This document shows positions 56,716 to 64,000 of a stretch of 64,000 nt of DNA, in pieces. Where the stretch lies: NCBI RefSeq assembly GCF_008386315.1, contig NZ_CP043808.1:3162001-3226000 (forward strand). Direction: 5' to 3'. The notes under the pieces were generated by a model. It saw nothing but the letters and a program-made list of their open reading frames with translations. It was not told where the DNA came from and searched no databases. Both the position numbers and the translations under genes were made by a program. Within the stretch, counting starts at the first letter, position 1; each line of letters starts with the position of its first letter. This DNA comes from Serinicoccus marinus DSM 15273. GTDB lineage: Bacteria; Actinomycetota; Actinomycetes; Actinomycetales; Dermatophilaceae.

Positions 56716-57513
56716 TCAGCCCACCGGGTGAGCGTCGGTCATCCCCGGATCCCGCCCGGGCTCGATGAACCACTCGTCCCCGAAGGCCGCGGCGAACTGC
56801 TCCTCCGGCATACCCAGCATCCAGCCGACGTCCTCCTGGCTGGCGTGCGCGGACAGCGCCGCCCGCTTGGCCGCGAGCACCGGCCGGGCGTCGACGTGCC
56901 AGTGGATCTCCGCCTCGGGGGTGCCGACCGGGTTGCCGTCGTCGGCGGGGGCGTCCGGATCCCAGTCCGCGTCCTCGGGCGCCATCCCGGCCGCCGTGGC
57001 CGCCTCGAACATGCGCCGCATGTGGTCGCGGTTCATCGTCGCCTCGAGCAGCCGTGGGCGCCGTGCCGCCAGCTCCGCCGCCCGGTGCACGACGGCGTGG
57101 ACCTTGACGTGGTCGGGGTGGCCGTAGCCACCGTGCCAGTCGTAGCCGACGACCACGTCGGCGTCCTCCTCGTCCAGGACCCGCGCCAGCCGCGCCGCGG
57201 CCTCGTCGGTGCTGCAGGCGTGGAAGGACTGCTCGTGGCTGTTCTGCTCCCACCCGGTCATGCCGGAGTCGGCGTAGCCGAGCCACACGACCCGCGCCGT
57301 GCCGAGCGCGACGGCCGACGCCTGGGCCTCGGCGCGACGCCGGTCCACCACCGTCTCCCCCTCCCGCAGGTCCGCGGGCACGGTGCCGTGGTCGCCGTTG
57401 GTGGCGTAGACGCACACCACCCGGTGCCCGGCGTCGGCGGCCAGCCGCATCGTGGCCGAGGTCTGGCTCGCCTCGTCGTCGGGGTGGGCGTGCAGGAAGA
57501 CGATGGTGCTCAC
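56716..57513 (-). CDS. PIG-L-family zinc N-deacetylase (Mca/MshB-like)
   Basis: The 265-residue metal-dependent hydrolase shows IVFLHAHPDDEASQTSATMR (zinc-binding His and Asp-Asp catalytic site), YATNGDHGTVPADLREGETV and GYDWHGGYGHPDHVKVHAVV (third His ligand). Actinobacterial relatives deacetylate GlcNAc-inositol in mycothiol synthesis or cleave mycothiol conjugates. The sequence fits the wider family and not clearly one of the two. No signal peptide. Confidence 0.88.
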   Translation of the reverse strand: MSTIVFLHAHPDDEASQTSATMRLAADAGHRVVCVYATNGDHGTVPADLREGETVVDRRRAEAQASAVALGTARVVWLGYADSGMTGWEQNSHEQSFHACSTDEAAARLARVLDEEDADVVVGYDWHGGYGHPDHVKVHAVVHRAAELAARRPRLLEATMNRDHMRRMFEAATAAGMAPEDADWDPDAPADDGNPVGTPEAEIHWHVDARPVLAAKRAALSAHASQEDVGWMLGMPEEQFAAAFGDEWFIEPGRDPGMTDAHPVG

Positions 57514-57603
57514 GGCGCCAACCTAGGGCCAGGCAGCGACATTCACACAACCTCCACATCTGCCCAGCACCCTCTCCACCAGCGCAGACCTAGGCTCGAA
57601 CCC

Positions 57604-58296
57604 ATGACCGAGACGACGCGCACCGTGCTGGTGGTCGAGGACGACCTCACGATCAACCAGGCGCTGGCCGACCGCTTCACCGCCGAGGGTTTCGCGGTCG
57701 CGCGGGCGGTCGACGGGCCGACCGCCCTGACCGAGGCGGCCGGGCACACCCCGGACGTGGTCGTGCTGGACCTCATGCTGCCCGGCCTGGACGGCCTGGA
57801 GGTCTGCCGTCGGCTGCAGACCGAGCGCCCGGTCCCGGTCCTCATGCTCACCGCGAAGACCGACGAGACCGACATCCTCGTCGGCCTCGCCGCCGGCGCC
57901 GACGACTACGTCACCAAGCCGTTCCGGATGCGGGAGGTCGTCGCCCGGGTGCAGGCGCTGCTCCGGCGCGTCGAGCGGGCCACCGAGCTCGCCGACACCC
58001 GCCTGCCGGTGCAGACCGTCGGCGACCTGGAGATCGACGCCTCCGCGCGCCGGGTGCGGGTTGCCGGCGAGGAGATCCACCTGACGCCGCTGGAGTTCGA
58101 CCTGCTCGGTGCGCTCGCGGAGCGGCCGGGCAGCGTGCGCGGCCGCGAGGACCTGATGACGCAGGTGTGGGGCTGGTCGGACGCGCACGGCACCCGCACC
58201 CTCGACAGCCACGTCAAGGCCCTGCGCGCCAAGATCGGCAGCGCCCGGGTCCGCACCGTGCACGGCGTGGGGTATGCCCTGGAGAGCGGCCGGTGA
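57604..58296 (+). CDS. OmpR-family response regulator
   Basis: This 230-residue regulator has TVLVVEDDLTINQALADRFT, the phosphorylated Asp in DVVVLDLMLPGLDGLEVCRR, the Lys in GADDYVTKPFRMREVVARVQ, and a winged helix ending TRTLDSHVKALRAKIGSARV and RTVHGVGYALE. The stop overlaps the kinase GTG (GTGA), so the pair is coupled. It likely controls envelope-related genes and its own operon, but no direct repeat was identified upstream. Confidence 0.93.
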   Translation: MTETTRTVLVVEDDLTINQALADRFTAEGFAVARAVDGPTALTEAAGHTPDVVVLDLMLPGLDGLEVCRRLQTERPVPVLMLTAKTDETDILVGLAAGADDYVTKPFRMREVVARVQALLRRVERATELADTRLPVQTVGDLEIDASARRVRVAGEEIHLTPLEFDLLGALAERPGSVRGREDLMTQVWGWSDAHGTRTLDSHVKALRAKIGSARVRTVHGVGYALESGR

Positions 58297-61058
58297 GCCG
58301 GGCACCCGAGCGCCCGCTCGACGGCGTCGGCTCGATCACGGTCAAGATCGGCGTGCTCGTCACGCTGAGCATCCTGGCCGCCGTCGTCGTCTCCGAGGTC
58401 GGTGACCGCGCGGGGGTCTCGGCCTGGCTGACGATCCCGGTGTCCGTCGCGGCCGCGCTCTTCGTCACCCAGTGGCTGGCCCGGGGCATGACCTCGCCGC
58501 TGCGGCAGATGACCGTGGCCGCCGGGCGGATGGCCGGTGGGGACTACTCGACCCGAGTCACCGCGAGCGCCAGCGACGAGGTGGGCCAGCTCGGCACCGC
58601 CTTCAACACGATGTCGGCCGAGCTGGACGGCGCCGACCGGCAGCGGCGCGAGCTGCTCGCCACGGTCTCGCACGAGCTGCGGACGCCGCTGGCGGCGCAG
58701 CGCGCGCTGCTGGAGAACCTCGTCGACGGCGTCGTCACCCCGGACGACCGGGCGCTGCAGACCGCGCTGGACCAGTCGGAGCGGCTGAGCGCGCTGGTGC
58801 AGGACCTGCTCGACCTCAGCCGGGTGGAGGCCGGCGTCGCGACGCTGGACGTCGAGCCGGTGCAGGTCGCCGACCTGCTGGCGCGCTGCGCCGACGAGGC
58901 CCGGGCCACGGTCGCCGCCCGCGGCCACGCGGTGTCCGTCGAGGTCGACGTCCCCGAGGGCCTGGAGGTCCGGGCCGACCGGGCCCGGCTGGCCCAGGTA
59001 GTCACCAACCTGCTCGACAACGCCGTCCGGCACAGCCCCGCAGGCGGGACGGTCCGCGTGGTGGCCGACGTCACCGGCACCGGCTGGTCGCTCGAGGTCC
59101 ACGACGAGGGGCCGGGCTTCCCGCCCGGCCGCAGCGAGGAGATGTTCGCCCGGTTCGGCGTCGGCGACGACGCCGGCGGCGGCACCGGCCTCGGGCTCTC
59201 CATCGTCCGCTGGGTGTGCGAGCTGCACGGCGGCACGGTCCGGGCGCTCGAGGCGGAGCCGCGCCAGACGGCGACCGGAGCCCTCGTGCGGGTCGAGCTG
59301 CCACTCACGCCCCCGGCATACCGACGTGGACAACGGGACGTGGGACCCCCTCCCCAGGAAGCGATGTCCAGAACGACAGCTCAGACGACCGACGACCGCG
59401 AGGAGAGTCCGATGGCCACCCATGACAGCCCGCCGCTCCCGGCGCAGCGCACCGCCGACGACGCCGCTGACCGGCCTGCCCACGTGCCCGCGTCACCAGT
59501 CTCGGGCACCCAGATCCCGGTGCCGACCCCGTCGGTATTCGACACCCTCTTCGGCCGGCTCTGGCCGGAGCCGACCTCACGCCTGCGGACCGCGCCCGTC
59601 GCGCTGTGGGCCTCGGTGGGGATCGGGGCGCTCGCCGCCGTGCTCCTGCCCTACCGCGGCATCGGGATCGCGTATGCCCTCGTCCTGCTCGCCGCGGGCG
59701 CCCTCGTCCTGCGGCTCTCGCCGCGGCGGCGTGACCCGTGGACCCTCGCCTCGGCCGCGCTCTGCGTGGGCCTCGCCGGCCTGCTCGTGCTCCGGGCCGC
59801 CGAGTGGCTCGCGGTCCTGGCGCTGCTCACCGCGGCGCTGCTGGTCACGACCGCGCTGACCGGCGCCCGCGGCATGCCCGCGATGGTCGCCGGCGCCGCG
59901 GCGTGGGTGCTCAGCGGATTGCGCGGGCTGCCGCTCCTGGGCCGCACGATCACGGCGACGTCCCGGCACACCCTGCTCTGGCCGGTCGTGCGCACGGCCG
60001 CGATCTCGCTCGTCGCGCTCGTGGTCTTCGGCGGGCTCTTCGCCTCCGGCGACGCGGTGGTCGGGGCCTGGGTGAGCGACCTGCTCCCGGAGGTCGACAT
60101 CGCCGAGTCCCTCGTGCTCCGCAGCTTCACCTGGTTCGTCGTCGGCGGCATCGTGCTGGCGGCGTGCTACCTCGCGCTCAACCCGCCGAGGGTCGACCTG
60201 GTCGAGCTGCCGGCAGGGCGCCAGGTCACCCGCGCGTGGGAGTGGGTCGTGCCGGTCGGCGTGGTGATCGCGACCTTCGTCGTCTTCCTCTTCGCGCAGG
60301 GCGCCGCGATGTTCGGCGGGCACGACTTCGTGCAGCGCACCACCGGCATGACGTATGCCGAGTCCGTCCACCAGGGCTTCGGCCAGCTGACGCTCGCGAC
60401 CGCGCTGACGCTGGTGACGGTCGCGATCGTCGGCCGCCGGGCCTCGCGAGAGACCGCGCGCGACCGGGTGCTGCTGCGCAGCGTGCTCGGCGTCCTCTGC
60501 GGCCTCACGCTCGTCGTGGTCGGCTCGGCGCTCTACCGGATGCACGTCTATCAGGAGGCCTACGGCTTCACCGTGCTGCGCGTGCTCGTCGACGCCTTCG
60601 AGCTGTGGCTCGGGCTGCTGGTCGTGCTGGTCATGGTGGCGGGCTGGCGGCTGCGCGGCGGCTGGGTGCCGCGCGCGGCGCTCGCCTCGGGCGCGACCTT
60701 CCTGCTCGTCATCGGCCTGGCCAACCCCGAGGCGTGGGTGGCGCAGCGCAACATCGACCGGTACGCCGAGACCGGTCGCCTCGACGTGGGCTACCTGCAG
60801 ACCCTCGGGGCCGACGCCGTGCCGACGGTCCGGGAGGGCCTGGCGGGCCAGACGATCCCGGGCCTGGCGGACGGTGACGACCTGGCCGACTGCGCCGTCG
60901 GTTGGCATCCCGACGTGGAGCTCGACGAGGACCTGCTGAGCTGGAATCTCGGTCGAGCCCGCGCCGAGACGGTGGGCGGGATGCGCCTGACCGACGTCGA
61001 CGGCTTCGGCTACCCCACGTATGCCGTCGGCAACTGCCCGGTCGAGCTCAGCCCCTGA
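58293..61058 (+). CDS. Histidine kinase fused in frame to a DUF4173/DUF4153 membrane domain
   Basis: A single 921-residue frame starts at GTG 58293. Residues 1-345 are a two-TM HAMP-containing kinase: RELLATVSHELRTPLAAQRA (His box), VVTNLLDNAVRHSPAGGTVR (N box) and GGGTGLGLSIVRWVCELHGG (G box). A Thr/Pro/Asp-rich linker follows to about 400, then about eight TM segments with the DUF4173 marks FAQGAAMFGGHDFVQRTTGM, TYAESVHQGFGQLTLATALT and SALYRMHVYQEAYGFTVLRV. An ATG at 59412 after GAGGAGAG could start the second part alone. It ends 11 bp inside the convergent ligase. Confidence 0.8.
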   Translation: MSRAPERPLDGVGSITVKIGVLVTLSILAAVVVSEVGDRAGVSAWLTIPVSVAAALFVTQWLARGMTSPLRQMTVAAGRMAGGDYSTRVTASASDEVGQLGTAFNTMSAELDGADRQRRELLATVSHELRTPLAAQRALLENLVDGVVTPDDRALQTALDQSERLSALVQDLLDLSRVEAGVATLDVEPVQVADLLARCADEARATVAARGHAVSVEVDVPEGLEVRADRARLAQVVTNLLDNAVRHSPAGGTVRVVADVTGTGWSLEVHDEGPGFPPGRSEEMFARFGVGDDAGGGTGLGLSIVRWVCELHGGTVRALEAEPRQTATGALVRVELPLTPPAYRRGQRDVGPPPQEAMSRTTAQTTDDREESPMATHDSPPLPAQRTADDAADRPAHVPASPVSGTQIPVPTPSVFDTLFGRLWPEPTSRLRTAPVALWASVGIGALAAVLLPYRGIGIAYALVLLAAGALVLRLSPRRRDPWTLASAALCVGLAGLLVLRAAEWLAVLALLTAALLVTTALTGARGMPAMVAGAAAWVLSGLRGLPLLGRTITATSRHTLLWPVVRTAAISLVALVVFGGLFASGDAVVGAWVSDLLPEVDIAESLVLRSFTWFVVGGIVLAACYLALNPPRVDLVELPAGRQVTRAWEWVVPVGVVIATFVVFLFAQGAAMFGGHDFVQRTTGMTYAESVHQGFGQLTLATALTLVTVAIVGRRASRETARDRVLLRSVLGVLCGLTLVVVGSALYRMHVYQEAYGFTVLRVLVDAFELWLGLLVVLVMVAGWRLRGGWVPRAALASGATFLLVIGLANPEAWVAQRNIDRYAETGRLDVGYLQTLGADAVPTVREGLAGQTIPGLADGDDLADCAVGWHPDVELDEDLLSWNLGRARAETVGGMRLTDVDGFGYPTYAVGNCPVELSP

Positions 61059-62799
61059 GGTCGGGGAAGTCGCTGTCCCGCCACTCGGTCTGGCTCTCCC
61101 CGGACCCACCGGCGCCGCCCGCCGCCTCACCGGCGCCGGCCAGCTCCTCCTCACGGGCCCGCAGCTCGACCCGGCGGATCTTGCCGCTGATCGTCTTGGG
61201 CAGCTCGTAGAACTCGACCCGGCGCACCCGCTGCCAGGGCTGCAAGTGCTCCCGGGCATGGCTGAGGATCGAGCGCGCGGTCTCCGCGGTGGGCTCGTGC
61301 CCGTCGACCAGTGCGACGTAGGCCTTCGGCACGGCCAGCCGGACCTCGTCCGGGGCGGGCACGACGGCCGCCTCGGCCACCGCCGGGTGCTCGATGAGCA
61401 CCGACTCCAGCTCGAAGGGGCTGATCTTGTAGTCGCTGGCCTTGAAGACGTCGTCGGTGCGCCCGACGTAGGTGATGAGACCGTTCGCGTCCCGCTCCGC
61501 GACGTCGCCGGTGTGGTAGAAACCGCCGGCCATCGCCTCGGCGTTGCGCCCCTCGTCGCCCTGGTAGCCGGTCATCAGCGCCACCGGCGAGGCGGACAGG
61601 TCCAGGCAGATCTCACCCTCGCCCGGGCCGTCGACCACCTGCCCGCTCTCGACGTCGACGAGCACCGAGGGGACGCCGGGCAGCGGCATACCCATCGACC
61701 CGGGCTTGACCCGCCCGCCCGGGCAGTTGCCGATCTGCGCGGTGGTCTCGGTCTGGCCGTAGCCGTCGCGCAGGGTGAGCCCCCACTGCTTCTGGACCTG
61801 CGCGATGACCTCGGGGTTGAGCGGCTCCCCGGCGCCGATGACCTCCCGCAGCGCGCCCGGCCCACCGGACAGGTCGGCGTTGATGAGCATCCGCCAGACC
61901 GTGGGCGGGGCGCAGAAGGTCGTGACCCGGTGGCTGCGGATGACCTGCAGCAGGGCAGCAGGATCGAAGCGGGTGTAGTTGTAGACCAGGATCGTCGCCT
62001 CGGCGATCCACGGCGCGAAGAAGCAGCTCCACGCGTGCTTGGCCCAGCCGGGGCTGGAGATGTTGAGGTGCACGTCACCGGGCCGCAGGCCCAGCCAGTA
62101 GGTCGTCGACAGGTGCCCCACCGGGTAGCTCACCTGGGTGTGCTCGACCAGCTTGGGCCGGTTGGTGGTGCCGGAGGTGAAGTAGAGCAGCAGCCGGTCC
62201 TGCGGTGCGGTGCCTGGATGCTCGACCGGCTCGACGTGCTCGCGGTAGGCCGCGCGCAGGTCCTCCCAGCCGTGTGCCTCGCCGACGCTCACCCGCAGGT
62301 AGTCACCCGGCACGTCGTCGAACTTGTCGACCTCGGCGGCGTTGACGACGACGGCGCGGGCAGCCCCGCGCTCGAGCCGGTCGCGCAGGTCGGAGGGGCC
62401 GGCGGCGGTCGTCGTCGGCATGATGACCGCGCCCAGCTTCATCACGCCGAGCATGGTGTCCCACAGCTCGACCTGGTTGCCGAGCATGACCATGACGCTG
62501 TCGCCCTTGCCGATGCCGAGGTGGGCCAGCCGCGCGGCGACCTGGTCCGAGCGGGTGGCGACCTCGTCGAAGGTCAGCGTGACCTCGCTGCCGTCCTCCT
62601 CGACCACGATCAGCGCGGGCTGGTCGTTGCCGCGCGCGATCGCGTCGAACCAGTCGACGGCCCAGTTGAAGCGCTCCCCCAGGTCGGGGTAGCGGAACTC
62701 CGCGCGGGCGCGCCCGGGGTCGCCGTGCAGGTCGACGAGCTGGTCGCGGGCGGCCCGGTAGGCCGCGGTGGTCGGCTGGTCCGTGGACGTCGGCGTCAT
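61048..62799 (-). CDS. AMP-forming acyl-CoA synthetase (medium-chain/ACSM-like)
   Basis: The 583-residue ligase activates a carboxylic acid with ATP and CoA. It carries RLLLYFTSGTTNRPKLVEHT (P-loop), NISSPGWAKHAWSCFFAPWI, GYGQTETTAQIGNCPGGRVK, YHTGDVAERDANGLITYVGR and ELPKTISGKIRRVELR with the catalytic Lys. The SPGWAKHAWS motif is typical of ACSM/MACS-like enzymes for medium-chain or aromatic acids. ATG 62799 begins MTPTSTDQPTTAAYR. Confidence 0.92.
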   Translation of the reverse strand: MTPTSTDQPTTAAYRAARDQLVDLHGDPGRARAEFRYPDLGERFNWAVDWFDAIARGNDQPALIVVEEDGSEVTLTFDEVATRSDQVAARLAHLGIGKGDSVMVMLGNQVELWDTMLGVMKLGAVIMPTTTAAGPSDLRDRLERGAARAVVVNAAEVDKFDDVPGDYLRVSVGEAHGWEDLRAAYREHVEPVEHPGTAPQDRLLLYFTSGTTNRPKLVEHTQVSYPVGHLSTTYWLGLRPGDVHLNISSPGWAKHAWSCFFAPWIAEATILVYNYTRFDPAALLQVIRSHRVTTFCAPPTVWRMLINADLSGGPGALREVIGAGEPLNPEVIAQVQKQWGLTLRDGYGQTETTAQIGNCPGGRVKPGSMGMPLPGVPSVLVDVESGQVVDGPGEGEICLDLSASPVALMTGYQGDEGRNAEAMAGGFYHTGDVAERDANGLITYVGRTDDVFKASDYKISPFELESVLIEHPAVAEAAVVPAPDEVRLAVPKAYVALVDGHEPTAETARSILSHAREHLQPWQRVRRVEFYELPKTISGKIRRVELRAREEELAGAGEAAGGAGGSGESQTEWRDSDFPDLRG

Positions 62800-62911
62800 G
62801 ACCCCATGCCTACACCCGCGCCCGTATGCCTGCCAGCCGGGCCCGGGCCGGGCCCGATCGCCCGACGGCTTCGTCGCGACGCTGTCGGACCCCGCACCTA
62901 CAGTCGGTGGC

Positions 62912-63223
62912 ATGACGAACCCCACGGACGACACGACCCCCATGACCGACCCCGACCACCCAGCCCAGCCCGACCAGCAGTCTGGTGGGGCCGAGATGCT
63001 CGGCGCGAGCAGCCCGCAGTCGCCGCAGGAGCAGGTCGAGCGCGACCCCGAGGACTGGGCCACCGGCGACGACCCCGCCACCGAGGCGCAGAAGTCCTAC
63101 CTCGACCGGCTGGCCAGCGCCGCCGGCGAGCAGATCCCCGCCGACGGCCTCACCAAGGCGCAGGCCTCCGAGCACATCGACCGGCTCCAGGGCCAGACCG
63201 GGATGCAGCCGCGCGAGTCCTGA
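62912..63223 (+). CDS. DUF3072-family small protein
   Basis: The 103 residues have a polar, disordered N-terminal half and the DUF3072 core ATEAQKSYLDRLASAAGEQI with LTKAQASEHIDRLQGQTG. This small helical domain is widespread in actinobacteria, sometimes with stress genes; function unknown. I start at ATG 62912, since the longer frame from 62768 is antisense to the ligase gene. Confidence 0.8.
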   Translation: MTNPTDDTTPMTDPDHPAQPDQQSGGAEMLGASSPQSPQEQVERDPEDWATGDDPATEAQKSYLDRLASAAGEQIPADGLTKAQASEHIDRLQGQTGMQPRES

Positions 63224-63248
63224 CGGCACGGGCGGCCTCGTGCCGGCG

Positions 63249-63677
63249 TCAGCTCGTCGCGTCCGCCGGTCCGAGGTCACGTGGATCGACGCGATCCAGA
63301 CCGGTGATTCCCTCGAAGTCCTGATCGGTGGTGACGATCTGGGCGAATCCCGCGCACAGCGCCGTGTCCGCGTGGACCGCATCACGGCCTCGGGCCTCCT
63401 CCGCCTCGACGAGATCCCGGCTCCGGCGCAGGACGGCGGAGTCGAAGTCATGCCAGACGACCAGCCGATCGAGGGCGTCGAAGTCCTCGACGGCCACGGC
63501 GGTCGCACCACGCCGGAGGCGGTGGAAGAGGAACTCCTGCCCGGCCTCGACGCTGGCGTGCAGCCGGACCCGCCCCGTCGCGGCCAGCTCGAGCAGCCGG
63601 GAGCAGGCCGCGCGGTCCGGGTGCTCGCCACCGAAGGGGAGGAGCAGGACGGAGGAGTCGACGAAGATGGCCTTCAT
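63249..63677 (-). CDS. PIN-domain toxin (VapC-like)
   Basis: The 142-residue PIN protein has the acid set in AIFVDSSVLLLPFGGEHPDR, GQEFLFHRLRRG, DAVHADTALCAGFAQIVTTD and QDFEGITGLDRVDPRDLG. It should cleave structured RNA when free of antitoxin. The ATG overlaps the antitoxin stop (ATGA). It is unrelated in sequence detail to the PIN toxin at 19449. Confidence 0.85.
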   Translation of the reverse strand: MKAIFVDSSVLLLPFGGEHPDRAACSRLLELAATGRVRLHASVEAGQEFLFHRLRRGATAVAVEDFDALDRLVVWHDFDSAVLRRSRDLVEAEEARGRDAVHADTALCAGFAQIVTTDQDFEGITGLDRVDPRDLGPADATS

Positions 63678-63958
63678 CGACGAGCCAGCTTGGCGTCCAC
63701 CGACGTCGCGTAGGCCCGCTTGAGATCATCCGGACCCTCGCCAGGATGTGTCGCGTCTGCCCGGGCGAGACGAGCGCGCTCGAGGAGCTCGCTCCCGGCT
63801 GCGCGGAGAGCCGCGTCGTCGTCCGGGGCGAAGCGGGCGTCGATGGCTTCGCGGATCACCGCCGCCACGCTCCGGCCAGAGGCCGCCGCCTCCTGGGACA
63901 CCCGGGCATACCGCTCCGCGTCCAGCAGAAGCTGCAACCGACGATCCATGACCGACAT
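63674..63958 (-). CDS. Ribbon-helix-helix antitoxin partner of the PIN toxin
   Basis: This 94-residue protein opens MSVMDRRLQLLLDAERYARV and SQEAAASGRSVAAVIREAID, a CopG/RHH DNA-binding unit, and continues with an Asp/Ala-rich tail ending KRAYATSVDAKLARR that can cover the toxin. It is the first gene of the pair, close to the window end. Confidence 0.8.
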   Translation of the reverse strand: MSVMDRRLQLLLDAERYARVSQEAAASGRSVAAVIREAIDARFAPDDDAALRAAGSELLERARLARADATHPGEGPDDLKRAYATSVDAKLARR

Positions 63959-64000
63959 CGATCCAGGGTAGCAGGCGGCATGCGCATGCCCATGTGTATG

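Overview
The window is high-GC DNA with actinobacterial gene content: NAD-dependent formate dehydrogenase FdsGBAD, a PIG-L deacetylase, DUF5701, DUF6986 and DUF3072 proteins, a LytS/LytTR pair and PNPOx-like flavoproteins. Codon use and a recurrent GGTATGCC/GGCATACC word suggest an Intrasporangiaceae/Ornithinimicrobiaceae-type organism. That placement is an inference and could not be tested by alignment.

Layout. 0-13 kb: LuxR regulator (cut by the window edge), a GH13 branching-type enzyme, a Bcr/CflA efflux pump, the formate dehydrogenase operon fdsG-B-A-D, a VOC protein, a MOSC protein, an Nramp-like transporter and a PNPOx-like protein. 13-23 kb: acetyl-CoA synthetase (one-base frameshift), a SurA_N-type lipoprotein, and a LytS/LytTR two-component system with a small membrane protein and a sodium/solute symporter. 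A Phd/PIN toxin-antitoxin pair sits between the kinase and the regulator. An intact NCS2 purine permease follows. 22.9-25.6 kb: a scrambled purine-catabolism locus with fragments of guaD, xdhB (one piece inverted) and xdhA. 26-33 kb: an island with an IS3-family element, diverged repeats, HAD and HIT proteins, a dxr broken by two one-base deletions, and low-GC sequence of unknown role. 33-40 kb: a damaged glycosyltransferase, a RibD-like remnant, and a glyoxylate cluster (gcl remnant, glxR, hyi, DUF6986, malic enzyme) with its IclR regulator. 40-49 kb: a sigma-factor remnant, a DHA2 efflux pump with a frameshifted MarR, a VOC plus ECF sigma operon, DUF5701, aldo/keto reductase, GH32 fructosidase and a MalY-like lyase. 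50-64 kb: MFS and DASS transporters, a saccharopine/alanine dehydrogenase-like gene (frameshift), a low-GC secreted-type protein, a LiaF-like protein, acyl-CoA dehydrogenase, PIG-L deacetylase, an OmpR regulator with a histidine kinase fused to a DUF4173/4153 membrane domain, an acyl-CoA synthetase, DUF3072 and a PIN/RHH toxin-antitoxin pair.

Two themes stand out. First, xdhAB/guaD and gcl/hyi/DUF6986, which serve the purine to glyoxylate route, are both broken, while permease, reductase and regulator remain open. Second, many genes carry a single-base indel and several others are chimeras or have internal deletions. Some indels lie in C or G runs, so sequencing error must be weighed against real decay for every gene typed here as a pseudogene.
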